From Paenibacillus sp. GM2 (GTDB lineage Bacteria; Bacillota; Bacilli; Paenibacillales; Paenibacillaceae): DNA of 64,000 bases. Each line of letters starts with the position of its first letter. Position 1 is the first letter of the stretch. Made by a program: the position numbers and the translations under genes. Shown piece by piece: positions 8,773-17,724 of this stretch. The DNA lies in assembly GCF_900069005.2 (NCBI RefSeq), contig NZ_LN831278.1, positions 112,587-176,586 of the forward strand, written 5' to 3'. The notes beneath the pieces were generated by a model. That model had not been told where the DNA came from. It searched no databases and saw only the letters and a list, made by a program, of their open reading frames with translations.

Positions 8773-10378
8773 AATCAAGCCCGAGATGCGGGTGGTATTC
8801 ATCCTGATTCTGCTGTTGTTCGCTGTGTTCCTGTTCTTACCGTTGATCATATTACTGATTCGTTCCTTCGAGACGGATCAAGGAATCTCACTCGCCAATT
8901 ATATCGCCGTCTGGAAAGAGCCAGATATGCTCGCGGCTGCCTGGAATAGTGTCAAAGTTTCAGCTGCGGCGGCGATCATCGCCACGGTATCAGGCTTCAT
9001 TCTAGCTTATTCGATTCACTGTACTAGAATATACAGCCCGATCAAGGGGGCGCTGCGAACGGCAATTATTCTACCCATGTTATTACCGACGATCACTTAT
9101 GGCTTTGCCATAATGTACTCGTTCGGCAACCAGGGCTTGCTGACCAAGCTGTTTGGCAGGAACCTGTTTGAAATTTATGGCTTTAACGGCCTGCTGACAG
9201 GCTATGTCATTTATACATTGCCCTCGGCATTCCTGCTGATCCATAACGCCTTCGGTTATATCGATAAAAAGATCATTATTGTCTCGCGGCTAATGGGTGA
9301 TGGAGCGGTGAGAAGCTTCGCCAACACGATTGTGCGGCCGCTCGTTGGGGCGCTGGGCGGGGCGTTTGTCCTCTCCTTTATTCTGAGCTTCACGGATTTC
9401 GGGATCCCGGCCTCCGTAGGAGGAACCTACCCGGTCGTTGCTACCCGGCTCTATCAGGTTATGCTCGGTGCTATCCCGAACTTTAATCAGGGAGCGGTTA
9501 TTGCCGTGCTGATGCTGATTCCAGCGGTGTTCGGGATCTGGCTGTTAAATTACCTGGAGCGGCTTAACTTCCATTATGACAAGATCAGCGACATCGAGCT
9601 GCCGAGACACCGCACCCGTGATATCGCGTTGGGAGTAATCTCCTGCGCGATTGTACTGGGATTGCTATCGATCTTTGCGATCATGTTCATCGCACCGTTC
9701 TTGAACAGCTTTCCCTACGACCTTCACTTCACCTTCAAGCATGTAAGGGATGTACTCACCTCCGATTTGACGGGAGTATATAAGAATTCGCTAGGGGTGG
9801 CGCTGTTAACGTCTCTGTTCGGGACAGTAATGGCCTATGGAGCCGCGCTGCTGAATGTGCGGACCAAGCTGAAGGGCAGGGAGGCAAGCGATATCGTGTC
9901 GATGATTACCAATACTGTGCCGGGCATGGTACTCGGGATCTCGTATCTGCTCTTGTTCAACGGCAGCAGCTTGAAGGGAACCTTCACAATTATCGTATTA
10001 TGCAATATCGTTCACCTGTTCACGACGCCCTATCTCATGGCCAAAAATTCTTTGTCCAAGATGAATCCTTCTTGGGAGACGACAGGAGAACTGCTGGGTG
10101 ACAGCTGGTTCAAGACCGTGCGCCGGATCGTTCTGCCGAACTCGGTATCAACGGTGCTGGAGATGTTCAGTTATTACTTTGTCAATTCGATGGTGACGAT
10201 CAGCGGGATTATTTTCCTCGTATCGGCGCAGACATCCGTTATGGCTAGCAAAATCAAGGAGTTGCAGCACTTTGCCAAGTTTAACGAGATTTTTGTCCTG
10301 TCGCTGCTGATCTTCCTCACCAATCTGGTCATAAAGATCCTTTGCGATTGGATGCAGAGAAGAAGGGCGGTGTCCTGA
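8759..10378 (+). CDS. 2-Aminoethylphosphonate ABC transporter, fused double permease
   Basis: About 540 residues with two tandem permease domains, each with about six membrane helices. The first half holds the EAA-like loop around VSRLMGDGAVRSFANTIVRP; the second half holds TGELLGDSWFKTVRRIVLP. Fused permeases are normal for iron- and PhnU-type importers. Start is ATG 8759, with GTG 8750 and ATG 8765 as alternatives; all overlap the ATPase gene. Substrate specificity is inferred from the operon. Confidence 0.87.
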   Translation: MHMHKIKPEMRVVFILILLLFAVFLFLPLIILLIRSFETDQGISLANYIAVWKEPDMLAAAWNSVKVSAAAAIIATVSGFILAYSIHCTRIYSPIKGALRTAIILPMLLPTITYGFAIMYSFGNQGLLTKLFGRNLFEIYGFNGLLTGYVIYTLPSAFLLIHNAFGYIDKKIIIVSRLMGDGAVRSFANTIVRPLVGALGGAFVLSFILSFTDFGIPASVGGTYPVVATRLYQVMLGAIPNFNQGAVIAVLMLIPAVFGIWLLNYLERLNFHYDKISDIELPRHRTRDIALGVISCAIVLGLLSIFAIMFIAPFLNSFPYDLHFTFKHVRDVLTSDLTGVYKNSLGVALLTSLFGTVMAYGAALLNVRTKLKGREASDIVSMITNTVPGMVLGISYLLLFNGSSLKGTFTIIVLCNIVHLFTTPYLMAKNSLSKMNPSWETTGELLGDSWFKTVRRIVLPNSVSTVLEMFSYYFVNSMVTISGIIFLVSAQTSVMASKIKELQHFAKFNEIFVLSLLIFLTNLVIKILCDWMQRRRAVS

Positions 10379-10473
10379 TCAGCCCAAGCTGAATATGGCA
10401 AGTCATGTAGCCGCATATCATGATTAGTTGAATCATCCATATCAAAATTATGAAAAGAGAGAGGGATTATACA

Positions 10474-11475
10474 GTGTTCAAATCAATGAAAGGTATGTTG
10501 CTTACACTTTTGGCGATAAGTCTGGTTCTCGCAATGGCGGGCTGCGGCAGCGGCAGCAGCAAAGCGGAGGAAGCAAAGAAGGTAGTTATCTATACAAATG
10601 CTGATGAAGAGGCGGTAACCTCCATGGAGACCGCGCTAAAAAGTGCCGGCTATGACGGGAAATACGTGCTGCAAACGTTTGGGACCTCAGAGCTTGGCGG
10701 CAAGCTGATGGCTGAGGGAGACAACATAGAAGCCGATTTGATCACAATGAGCTCTTATTTTATCGAAAGCTCGCAGAGCCAGCACCCGATGTTCAAAGAT
10801 CTCTCCTTTAAGACGGGTGCACTGGAGCAGTACCCGGCTTATTATACGCCAATCTTGGCAAATACCGGCTCAATCTTTATAAACACGGAAGTGTTGAAGG
10901 AGAAAGGACTGTCGTTGCCGACCTCCATCAAGGATTTGACTGCCCCTGAGTTTAAAGGGCTCGTCTCCATCCCGAACATTATGGACTCTTCTACCGCCTG
11001 GCTGCTTGTTCAAGCCATTATTGGCCAATATGGGCAAGACGAGGGCAAGACGGTATTGCATGACCTGATTACTAATGTAGGTCCGCATCTGGAGAGCTCG
11101 GGTTCCGGCCCGCTCAAGAAGGTTCAAGCGGGCGAGGTTGCTGCCGGATTTGGTCTGCGCCACCAGGCGGTTAAAGCGAAGGCGGCAGGTGCGCCGATCG
11201 ATTATGTGGACCCGATTGAGGGGAATTTCTCTCTGACAGAATCCCTCGCTGTAGTGGATAAGAAGAATGCTACGACAGAGTTGGCTATGAAAATGGCGGA
11301 AGTCATTATTAAGGACGCACGTAAGGACCTGATCGCTAACTATCCGGTAGCTCTGTACGACGGCGAGAGCGTAGACGATGTGAACAAACCGGCTCAATCG
11401 TTGAAGTTTGAGCAATCGCTGACGGTGGAGCTGCTTAAAGAACATCAGGAATTTTTCAAGAGCGCTCAACAATAA
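10474..11475 (+). CDS. 2-Aminoethylphosphonate-binding lipoprotein
   Basis: Extracellular solute-binding protein. The signal peptide LLTLLAISLVLAMAGC ends in a lipobox (LAMAGC), so it is lipid-anchored. The core (VVIYTNADEEAV at the start, SIPNIMDSSTAWLL mid-protein) is of the iron(III)/PhnS-type SBP family. GTG 10474 has GAGAGGG at good spacing; an in-frame ATG at 10450 lies inside the ribosome site. It delivers ligand to the preceding permease-ATPase pair. Ligand is inferred from phnW/phnX. Confidence 0.88.
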   Translation: MFKSMKGMLLTLLAISLVLAMAGCGSGSSKAEEAKKVVIYTNADEEAVTSMETALKSAGYDGKYVLQTFGTSELGGKLMAEGDNIEADLITMSSYFIESSQSQHPMFKDLSFKTGALEQYPAYYTPILANTGSIFINTEVLKEKGLSLPTSIKDLTAPEFKGLVSIPNIMDSSTAWLLVQAIIGQYGQDEGKTVLHDLITNVGPHLESSGSGPLKKVQAGEVAAGFGLRHQAVKAKAAGAPIDYVDPIEGNFSLTESLAVVDKKNATTELAMKMAEVIIKDARKDLIANYPVALYDGESVDDVNKPAQSLKFEQSLTVELLKEHQEFFKSAQQ

Positions 11476-11553
11476 TTCATAGATTAGAAAGCTACAGATC
11501 GATTGATGACCCAATTTAGGCGTTAAATCCATCTAACAAGGGAGTAAGGCAAA

Positions 11554-12648
11554 ATGAATGCATACAAGCTATTGACCCCAGGACCGCTCACTACGACTAG
11601 CACCGTTAAGAAAGAGATGCTTCTGGACCGCTGTACATGGGATGAGGATTATAAATCAATTACGCAGAAGATCAGGTCTCAGCTTTTGACGATTGCCGGA
11701 GCTGATTCGACAGAGTACACAGCTGTGCTGATGCAAGGCAGCGGCACCTTCGCGGTGGAGTCGGTTATGACCTCGGCGGTGTCCAGGACAGATAAGCTGC
11801 TGATCATCACTAATGGAGCTTATGGTGAACGGATCGTGCAAATGGCGGAGTATCTCGACCTGAATTATTCCGAGCACCGGGTCAGTTATGACAAGCAACC
11901 CAAGGAAGCGGCGCTTCGGGCGCTGCTGGAGGAAGATGCAGCGATTACCCACATCGCTATGGTCCACTGTGAGACGACAACAGGTATTTTAAATCCGCTT
12001 GAGATGGTAGCTGGGTTGTCCCGGGAATATGGCAAAACCTTGATCATCGATGCCATGAGCAGCTTTGGCGGGATTGAGATCGATGTGGCCGGACTGGGAA
12101 TCGACTATTTGATCAGCAGTGCAAATAAATGTATCCAGGGTGTGCCTGGCTTCGGCTTTGTCATTGCCAAGCTCGAGCGGCTGAAAGCCTGCCAAGGGGT
12201 AGCGCACAGCTTGTCACTCGATCTGTACGATCAGTGGAAGGGAATGGACAAGGACGGCAAATGGCGCTTCACATCACCCACGCATGTCGTAGCTGCTTTT
12301 GCCAAAGCCATTGACGAGCTTATTGAGGAGGGCGGGGTATCCGCACGGAATGCACGCTACAGCGAGAACAATCGCATCCTGCGAAGCAAACTTGCTGAAA
12401 TAGGTATTGAAGCTTATATTTCAGAGGATAAGCAGTCGCCGATAATTACAACATTCCTATTCCCGAATGCAAGCTTCGATTTCACTGAGTTCTACAAATA
12501 TGTGAAGGGGCGGGGATATGTGATTTATCCGGGCAAGCTGACGGATGCGGATACGTTCCGGATCGGCAATATCGGGGAGATTTACCTGCAAGACATCGAA
12601 CAATTATGCAGCATTATTAGCGATTACATGGGAGGAACTGAACAATGA
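11554..12648 (+). CDS. phnW: 2-Aminoethylphosphonate-pyruvate transaminase
   Basis: Class-V-fold PLP aminotransferase that converts 2-aminoethylphosphonate and pyruvate to phosphonoacetaldehyde and alanine. 364 residues, the normal length. Signatures: LLTPGPLTTT at the N terminus, MQGSGTFAVES, MVHCETTTGILNP, DAMSSFGG, and the PLP lysine in SSANKCIQGVPG (K192). The ATG follows AAGGGAGTAAGG. Its stop overlaps the start of phnX in an ATGA. Function is firm from motifs and the coupled next step. Confidence 0.95.
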   Translation: MNAYKLLTPGPLTTTSTVKKEMLLDRCTWDEDYKSITQKIRSQLLTIAGADSTEYTAVLMQGSGTFAVESVMTSAVSRTDKLLIITNGAYGERIVQMAEYLDLNYSEHRVSYDKQPKEAALRALLEEDAAITHIAMVHCETTTGILNPLEMVAGLSREYGKTLIIDAMSSFGGIEIDVAGLGIDYLISSANKCIQGVPGFGFVIAKLERLKACQGVAHSLSLDLYDQWKGMDKDGKWRFTSPTHVVAAFAKAIDELIEEGGVSARNARYSENNRILRSKLAEIGIEAYISEDKQSPIITTFLFPNASFDFTEFYKYVKGRGYVIYPGKLTDADTFRIGNIGEIYLQDIEQLCSIISDYMGGTEQ

Positions 12649-13466
12649 ATCAAATCGAGGGCGTTATTTTGGATTGGGCGGGGACTGCGGTAGATTTCGG
12701 ATGCTTTGCTCCGGTGAATGTATTTGTTGATATTTTTAAGCAGGCTGGCATTGAGGTGACGATGGAGGAAGCCAGGGCCCCGATGGGGATGCTGAAGATC
12801 GATCATATTCGCGCCATGCTGTCCATGCCGAGAGTAGCGGCGTTATGGGATGAGAAGTACGGTAGAGCTTCTAACGAGGAAGATGTAAATCGCTTGTATG
12901 GCGAATTTGAGCCCGCGCTTATGGCCTCCTTGTCTGAATATACAGAGCCGATACCAGGCGTGATCCATACCGTTGAGGCGCTGCGCTCGCAAGGTTTGAA
13001 GATCGGATCTTCGACAGGCTATACCAATTCCATGATGGAGGTTGTCATCTCTGGCGCCAAGGCTAAAGGCTACAGCCCGGATCATGTTGTTACACCGGAT
13101 GACACGGATTCCTATGGAAGACCTTATCCTTATATGATCTATCGCAATATGGAAGCTTTAAAGTTATCCGCGGCATGGAAGGTCGTGAAGGTAGGGGATA
13201 CCCCCTCCGATATTAAGGAAGGCGTGCAGGCTGGCGTATGGTCAGTTGGCGTTGCGGTTGGAAGTTCGGAGATGGGGCTTAGCGAGCAGGAGTACCAGGC
13301 CTTGTCCGATGCGGATAAAGAGGCAGTTATTGCCAGGACGAAACAAGGCTTCATGCAGCAGGGAGCCGATTTCACAATCCATACAATGTCGGAGCTTCCG
13401 CCGTTGATTGAGCGGATCAACGGATGGCTGGCGGAAGGCAAAAGACCTGGCAGTGTCAAGGAGTAA
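12645..13466 (+). CDS. phnX: Phosphonoacetaldehyde hydrolase (phosphonatase)
   Basis: HAD-superfamily enzyme that splits the C-P bond of phosphonoacetaldehyde into acetaldehyde and phosphate. 273 residues. The nucleophile Asp is in VILDWAGTAVDFG (D10; DWAGT is phosphonatase-specific), the Schiff-base lysine is in MGMLKIDHIRAM (K51), and the motif GSSTGYT and the acidic KVGDTPSDI motif follow. The start overlaps the phnW stop (ATGA). It completes the 2-AEP catabolic pathway in this operon. Confidence 0.95.
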   Translation: MNQIEGVILDWAGTAVDFGCFAPVNVFVDIFKQAGIEVTMEEARAPMGMLKIDHIRAMLSMPRVAALWDEKYGRASNEEDVNRLYGEFEPALMASLSEYTEPIPGVIHTVEALRSQGLKIGSSTGYTNSMMEVVISGAKAKGYSPDHVVTPDDTDSYGRPYPYMIYRNMEALKLSAAWKVVKVGDTPSDIKEGVQAGVWSVGVAVGSSEMGLSEQEYQALSDADKEAVIARTKQGFMQQGADFTIHTMSELPPLIERINGWLAEGKRPGSVKE

Positions 13467-13665
13467 GATACAGTCAGACCGGGGCATGAAAATTGATAAA
13501 TTCAGGTAGTTTGTCCCCTTTGAAGCACCTTCAAGGAATGACGCCTATCGCAAGAGAGGCGGAGCCCTGGGGGTGTTTTATATTATTTCGGGAGGACAGG
13601 TTCCCGATAAATAGGCACCCGCATAGGATGACTACAAAAAGTTATAGGCTATGAGAGGAGAATGA

Positions 13666-14232
13666 ATGTTGCACGACAAACCGTGGGACCCGCAGCAGTG
13701 GGGTAATCCTGGACAATACGGCTGGAATGGTTACGATTGGAGTCATGGCGGCAATTCATACTGTAGCTCGAGCAGTACGAGTGAGCATAGCTGGAGCCCA
13801 TTCTACAGAGCTAATACAGTTGAGGATTACGGACCAAGGCCGTTCGTCATCAATATTGAAGAAGCCACAGAACGGAATAAAAATTACCGTACTGCTATAT
13901 GGACAGGGGATCATCTGCAAGTTACCTTGATGAGTATCCAGGTTGGCGAGGACATCGGTCTGGAGGTTCATCCTAATGTCGATCAATTTCTGCGGATTGA
14001 AGAAGGGGAAGGACTTGTCCAGATGGGGGACAAGAAAGACCATTTGAATTTTCAGGAGAAGGTTCATGAAGACGACGCTATTATCGTTCCAGCCGGAACC
14101 TGGCATAATGTGACCAATACAGGCAGGAAGCCGCTTAAGCTCTACACCATCTATGCTCCGCCTAACCATCCGCATGGAACTGTCCAAGCGACCAAGGCCA
14201 TTGCTATGGCTGAGGAAGGGGCAGAGAAGTAA
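13666..14232 (+). CDS. Cupin-domain protein with Trp/Gly/Ser-rich N terminus
   Basis: 188 residues. The first 45 are rich in Trp, Gly, Ser and Tyr (DPQQWGNPGQYGWNGYDWSHGG) and look like a surface or coat-type low-complexity segment. The rest is a single cupin barrel with the metal-binding pattern GLEVHPNVDQFLRIEEGEG and IIVPAGTWHNVTN. The ATG at 13666 follows GAGAGGAG. The enzymatic role is unknown. It is 199 bases downstream of phnX and probably independent. Confidence 0.75.
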   Translation: MLHDKPWDPQQWGNPGQYGWNGYDWSHGGNSYCSSSSTSEHSWSPFYRANTVEDYGPRPFVINIEEATERNKNYRTAIWTGDHLQVTLMSIQVGEDIGLEVHPNVDQFLRIEEGEGLVQMGDKKDHLNFQEKVHEDDAIIVPAGTWHNVTNTGRKPLKLYTIYAPPNHPHGTVQATKAIAMAEEGAEK

Positions 14233-14250
14233 TTTACATCAATAATAGAA

Positions 14251-14283
14251 CAGCCAGTTGCCGATGAATGCGGCGACTGGCTG
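14251..14283. terminator. Terminator between cupin and lipoprotein genes
   Basis: CAGCCAGTTGCCG pairs with CGGCGACTGGCTG (13 bp, one G-U) around a 7-base loop. The minus strand continues with TTCTATTATT, so it best serves the minus-strand lipoprotein gene; it may also stop the converging cupin transcript. Confidence 0.65.
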
Positions 14284-14300
14284 ATGAAATGTATGGGTTA

Positions 14301-14756
14301 CTATTTAGCTGCTTTGAATTGACTGCGCATTTGATCGAACAATTCTTGAGACTCGGCATTCTCGGATGCAGCATAACCAAAAGCTACTTTATTATCGATA
14401 ATCAGCACAATCATTTCCTGATGGTTTGCGGCCTGAATGAGTACTACGGCCCCTTTCCCGTCTTCGTCATCATAGGGTACTGATTCGGCTACCTTTGGAT
14501 CCTTCAGCTTCTTGTCCTCCGAAGCTTCAGACGCGGCCCCTAAGCGGAATAGGGCCTGAATTTCAGGATGCACACTCTCTTCAACGAACTTCTCCCTGTC
14601 TTCCTTTGTTCCATTGTAGAAATCGGTGACATAGGACAATGCCAGCTTCTCATCCGAGGATAGCTTCTTCGAGTCGGCAGCATTATTGCTGGAGCATCCA
14701 GATAATATAATCACAGCGGCAAATAAAATGGACAGAAATTTTGCAAAGTTTTTCAT
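14301..14756 (-). CDS. Small lipoprotein of unknown function
   Basis: 151 residues. Signal peptide FLSILFAAVIILSGC with lipobox LSGC, then a Ser/Asn linker and a compact acidic domain (LSYVTDFYNGTKEDREKFV... VVLIQAANHQEMIVLII). I do not recognise the family; small secreted domains of this kind are common in Paenibacillus. The start is supported by AGGAGGAAACC before the ATG. Confidence 0.7.
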   Translation of the reverse strand: MKNFAKFLSILFAAVIILSGCSSNNAADSKKLSSDEKLALSYVTDFYNGTKEDREKFVEESVHPEIQALFRLGAASEASEDKKLKDPKVAESVPYDDEDGKGAVVLIQAANHQEMIVLIIDNKVAFGYAASENAESQELFDQMRSQFKAAK

Positions 14757-14889
14757 GGTTTCCTCCTAGTATATATATGTACATTTGCTAGTCTATCAGA
14801 TTAAGGGGAAATGCCCTATACAAGATGATACATAAAAGGTAAATGAATAGTTACTTTCCTGAAATATCCTGTACCCAGCGCATACTTCA

Positions 14890-14940
14890 TTGACAAGGGT
14901 TAGATGGCTAGAGATAATAATTGAGAATGATTATCAATTG
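14890..14940 (+). promoter_or_regulatory. Promoter with overlapping Fur box (AraC/Btr-like gene)
   Basis: TTGACA (14890) is followed by 17 bases and GATAAT (14913). TTGAGAATGATTATCAATT at 14921-14939 matches a Fur box and overlaps and follows the -10, so iron-bound Fur would block the promoter. Confidence 0.8.
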
Positions 14941-14961
14941 GGAGACAGAGGGGGCGCTGAG

Positions 14962-16563
14962 GTGATAAAGAGTACAAGTCCACAGAGTCCACAGGGAGCG
15001 ATATTTGGGATGCCCGTTCGGCTGCTGGCCTTAGAGGACCTGGAGCCGTCTACTTTGGAATCAGAAGGAGCGGACAGCCTTCGGAAGCTGTTAGCGGTAT
15101 GGAAAGGCAAGCTGGGGATCCCGCGGCCTGACGCTGAAGCGGGTGGGCTGCTGTGGTTGTGTGAAGGTGATTTGTTGATTCTTTCTCCAGGAGACCGCAT
15201 CCAGGTCGAGGTGGACCCGGAGGAGTCCGTAGAGGGATGTCTACTGGAGTTCCTTATTACCGGAGCTGCTGATTCCCCCATGCTGGGCTTAAATCCTCTG
15301 CTGCTTCGCCAGGCAGACAAAATAACAGAAACAGCCCAACGGATGACTCAGCATTGGAGGCTCGGGTCGAGACAGCCGTGGGAGCTGCAATGGCTGTTCA
15401 TGGATCTGATGCAGCAGGTCGAGGAAGCCTCCAGGATGGGGCAGGAGCGATCCGGCTCCTGGCTGGAGGAGAGCTTGAATTATATTCACGCACAGTATCA
15501 TAACGAATTAAGCCGGGAGAGGCTGGCGGAGCGGGCCGGGGTAAGCCCGGAGCATTATTCCCGCTGCTTTCGTGTTCATACAGGGCATACGCTGACCGAA
15601 TATTTAACCTTGCTTCGAGTGCGCAAGGCGCAGGAAATTCTGCTGTCCGGCCGCCCCGTTACATTGGATCAAGTGGCTAGGGAGGTCGGTTACCGCGAGG
15701 GGATGTATTTAAGCAGAAGATTCAAGCAAACGACAGGCGTTGCCCCGACGCTCTACCGGAAGGTATCCGTCCGCCCGGCAGCGCTTAACGTGAATCATAG
15801 CGCTTCGTTATGGGCACTTGGCATCCATCCGGAGTGGGGCGTATTCTCCGACTGGCTGACACAAGCTCATGGAGCGCAAGCAAGATACAGTCCCGATGTT
15901 TTGCTGATCGGTGACTGCAGCCGACAATCCTGCAGTGGGCGGCCGGATGTATTCATCAGCTATGAACTGGAGCGCCCGGCTACAAGTTTACTTGAGCTTG
16001 CGCCAATTATACAGCTGCCGCATAAGCGGCTCGATTGGCAGGGCCAGTTCAGACGCATCGCTGATCTCGTCGGCCGCAGCCGTCAAGCGGAAGAACTCCT
16101 TGAGCAGATCGGCGAGAGAGCCGACAGGCTGCGGGGGGAGCTGCTTCAGTGTTATGGAACAGGCCGCAGCGTTATTGTCTGGGAGATCGGCAATAACGGA
16201 ACGGCCTATGCTATTGGAGCGAGTAACGGACGGGGAGCGCAGCTGCTGTATGGCGAGCTGGGCTTTCAGATGCCGGACTCGCTGCTCGAGCGGGGATTGC
16301 TGGAACGAGGATACGTCCAGACCGGAATAAGCGAGATGCCTGAGTTTGAGGCGGATTTGATCTTCTTGACCGGGATGCCTCGCTCCAGAGAGGTGGCTTT
16401 AAGGCTGGGGACAATGCTGCAATCCAGGAAATGGTGCAGCTTGAAGGCGGCAAGCTCCGGGAATGTCTATATGCTGGACAATCCCGAACTATTTTTCGGC
16501 TACGATCCCTTGTCGAGCCACGAACAGCTCGCAGTGCTTGAACGAGTGCTGCTGCATAGATGA
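14962..16563 (+). CDS. AraC-type regulator fused to a siderophore-binding-protein-like domain (Btr-like)
   Basis: About 533 residues. An N-terminal cupin-like sensor part is followed by an AraC HTH pair (about residues 165-270: LSRERLAERAGVSPEHYSRC and REVGYREGMYLSRRFKQTTG). A C-terminal domain resembles FhuD/BtuF binding proteins and has no signal peptide. B. subtilis Btr has this architecture; it binds the siderophore in the cytosol and activates its uptake genes. GTG 14962 follows AGAGGGGG; a start at 14890 would lie inside the promoter. The adjacent Fur boxes and binding lipoprotein support the role. Confidence 0.87.
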   Translation: MIKSTSPQSPQGAIFGMPVRLLALEDLEPSTLESEGADSLRKLLAVWKGKLGIPRPDAEAGGLLWLCEGDLLILSPGDRIQVEVDPEESVEGCLLEFLITGAADSPMLGLNPLLLRQADKITETAQRMTQHWRLGSRQPWELQWLFMDLMQQVEEASRMGQERSGSWLEESLNYIHAQYHNELSRERLAERAGVSPEHYSRCFRVHTGHTLTEYLTLLRVRKAQEILLSGRPVTLDQVAREVGYREGMYLSRRFKQTTGVAPTLYRKVSVRPAALNVNHSASLWALGIHPEWGVFSDWLTQAHGAQARYSPDVLLIGDCSRQSCSGRPDVFISYELERPATSLLELAPIIQLPHKRLDWQGQFRRIADLVGRSRQAEELLEQIGERADRLRGELLQCYGTGRSVIVWEIGNNGTAYAIGASNGRGAQLLYGELGFQMPDSLLERGLLERGYVQTGISEMPEFEADLIFLTGMPRSREVALRLGTMLQSRKWCSLKAASSGNVYMLDNPELFFGYDPLSSHEQLAVLERVLLHR

Positions 16564-16645
16564 CAACAACAGCATGATCATAATAATCTATGGCCGAATA
16601 TCACGGACAGTCATGGTCAAGCGTCAGGACCCTGTGTATTCTGTA

Positions 16646-16664
16646 ATTGAGAATGAATATCAAT
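16646..16664 (+). promoter_or_regulatory. Fur box before the siderophore-binding lipoprotein
   Basis: ATTGAGAATGAATATCAAT is a near-palindrome almost identical to the box at 14921. It lies 20 bases before the start codon of the lipoprotein gene. Confidence 0.8.
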
Positions 16665-16683
16665 GAAACAGGGGGCTTCAAGC

Positions 16684-17658
16684 ATGAAATCATGGCATAA
16701 ACTACTGGCGGCAGGCTGTCTGGCCTTACCGCTGTTGCTGTCTGCTTGTGAAAGCGCGGACGAAGCTAGCGGAAATAAGACGGAGAACAGCGCTTCTTCC
16801 GAATCCGATCCTAACCGGTCAACCTCCTCCCAGTCGGAGGTAAAGAGTGTTCAGACTGTGAACGGAGAGATCGAAATTCCTGCTCACCCCTTGCGGATTG
16901 TAGCTGAGGAATACTTGGGCAGCTTGATTCCGCTTGAGGTTATTCCGGTAGGGGCACCCGGATTGACGCTTAACAACGTCTACTTCAAGGAAGCCTTGAA
17001 GGGAGTGGCCGATACCGGCGACTATGGGAAAATGAATCTGGAGAGAATTCTGGATCTGAATCCCGACTTGATTCTGTCCGCCAATAACGACAACTATGCG
17101 CAGCTTAGCAAGATTGCGCCTACAGTCGTTGTACCTTGGGGGAATTTGAAGAACGCTCACGAGGAGTTAACTTATTTCGGAGAGCTGCTGGACAAGCGAG
17201 AGAAAGCAGCGGCCTGGCTGCAAAGCTATGATGAGCGGATTGCTGCGGCGCGGGCGCGTGTTGAGCAGGCGATCCCTGCGGAAGCCAGCTTCTCGATCCT
17301 GGAGGTCACGGACAAGTCGATCTTCGTGTATGGGGACAACTTCGGCCGCGGCGGTCAGCCAGTATATCAGGCTCTGGGGCGCAAGGCTCCGGAAAAAGTA
17401 GCGGCGGAGATTATGGAGAAGCAGTGGGCAGAGATCAGTGCGGAGAAGCTGCCGGATTATGCCGGCGACTATCTGGTGATCACCTCGAACAATCTTACAT
17501 TGGAGGATTTGCGTCAGGACCCGATGTGGGGCACACTGCCTGCGATCAAGAACGGCCAGGTCTATGTCTGGAAGGAGGAGCGCTCCTGGTACTATGATCC
17601 GGTAGCTGTACTGTCCCAGACAGAGGAGCTGGCCGCTTGGCTGGCGCCTGCAGTATAA
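16684..17658 (+). CDS. Iron-siderophore ABC transporter binding lipoprotein
   Basis: About 324 residues. Signal peptide with lipobox LLLSAC, a Ser/Asn/Glu linker, then the class-III (helical backbone) binding fold. Readable signatures are RIVAEEYLGSLIPLEVIPVGA, LNPDLILSANNDNYAQLSKIAPTV and the closing PAIKNGQVYVW. It captures a ferric siderophore or iron chelate at the cell surface. No permease or ATPase follows, so it must share these with another locus. ATG 16684 follows CAGGGGG; the upstream in-frame ATG (16663) lies in the Fur box. Confidence 0.9.
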   Translation: MKSWHKLLAAGCLALPLLLSACESADEASGNKTENSASSESDPNRSTSSQSEVKSVQTVNGEIEIPAHPLRIVAEEYLGSLIPLEVIPVGAPGLTLNNVYFKEALKGVADTGDYGKMNLERILDLNPDLILSANNDNYAQLSKIAPTVVVPWGNLKNAHEELTYFGELLDKREKAAAWLQSYDERIAAARARVEQAIPAEASFSILEVTDKSIFVYGDNFGRGGQPVYQALGRKAPEKVAAEIMEKQWAEISAEKLPDYAGDYLVITSNNLTLEDLRQDPMWGTLPAIKNGQVYVWKEERSWYYDPVAVLSQTEELAAWLAPAV

Positions 17659-17669
17659 AGTTAAATAAA

Positions 17670-17708
17670 GACCTCCTGTCCGCCAAAGGCGGACAGGAGG
17701 TCTTTATC
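17670..17708. terminator. Strong bidirectional terminator
   Basis: A 15-bp perfect stem (GACCTCCTGTCCGCC, loop AAA, complement) followed by TTTAT and preceded by AATAAA. It lies between the converging lipoprotein and xylanase genes. Confidence 0.9.
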
Positions 17709-17724
17709 TTCTCTAAGCTGGAGA

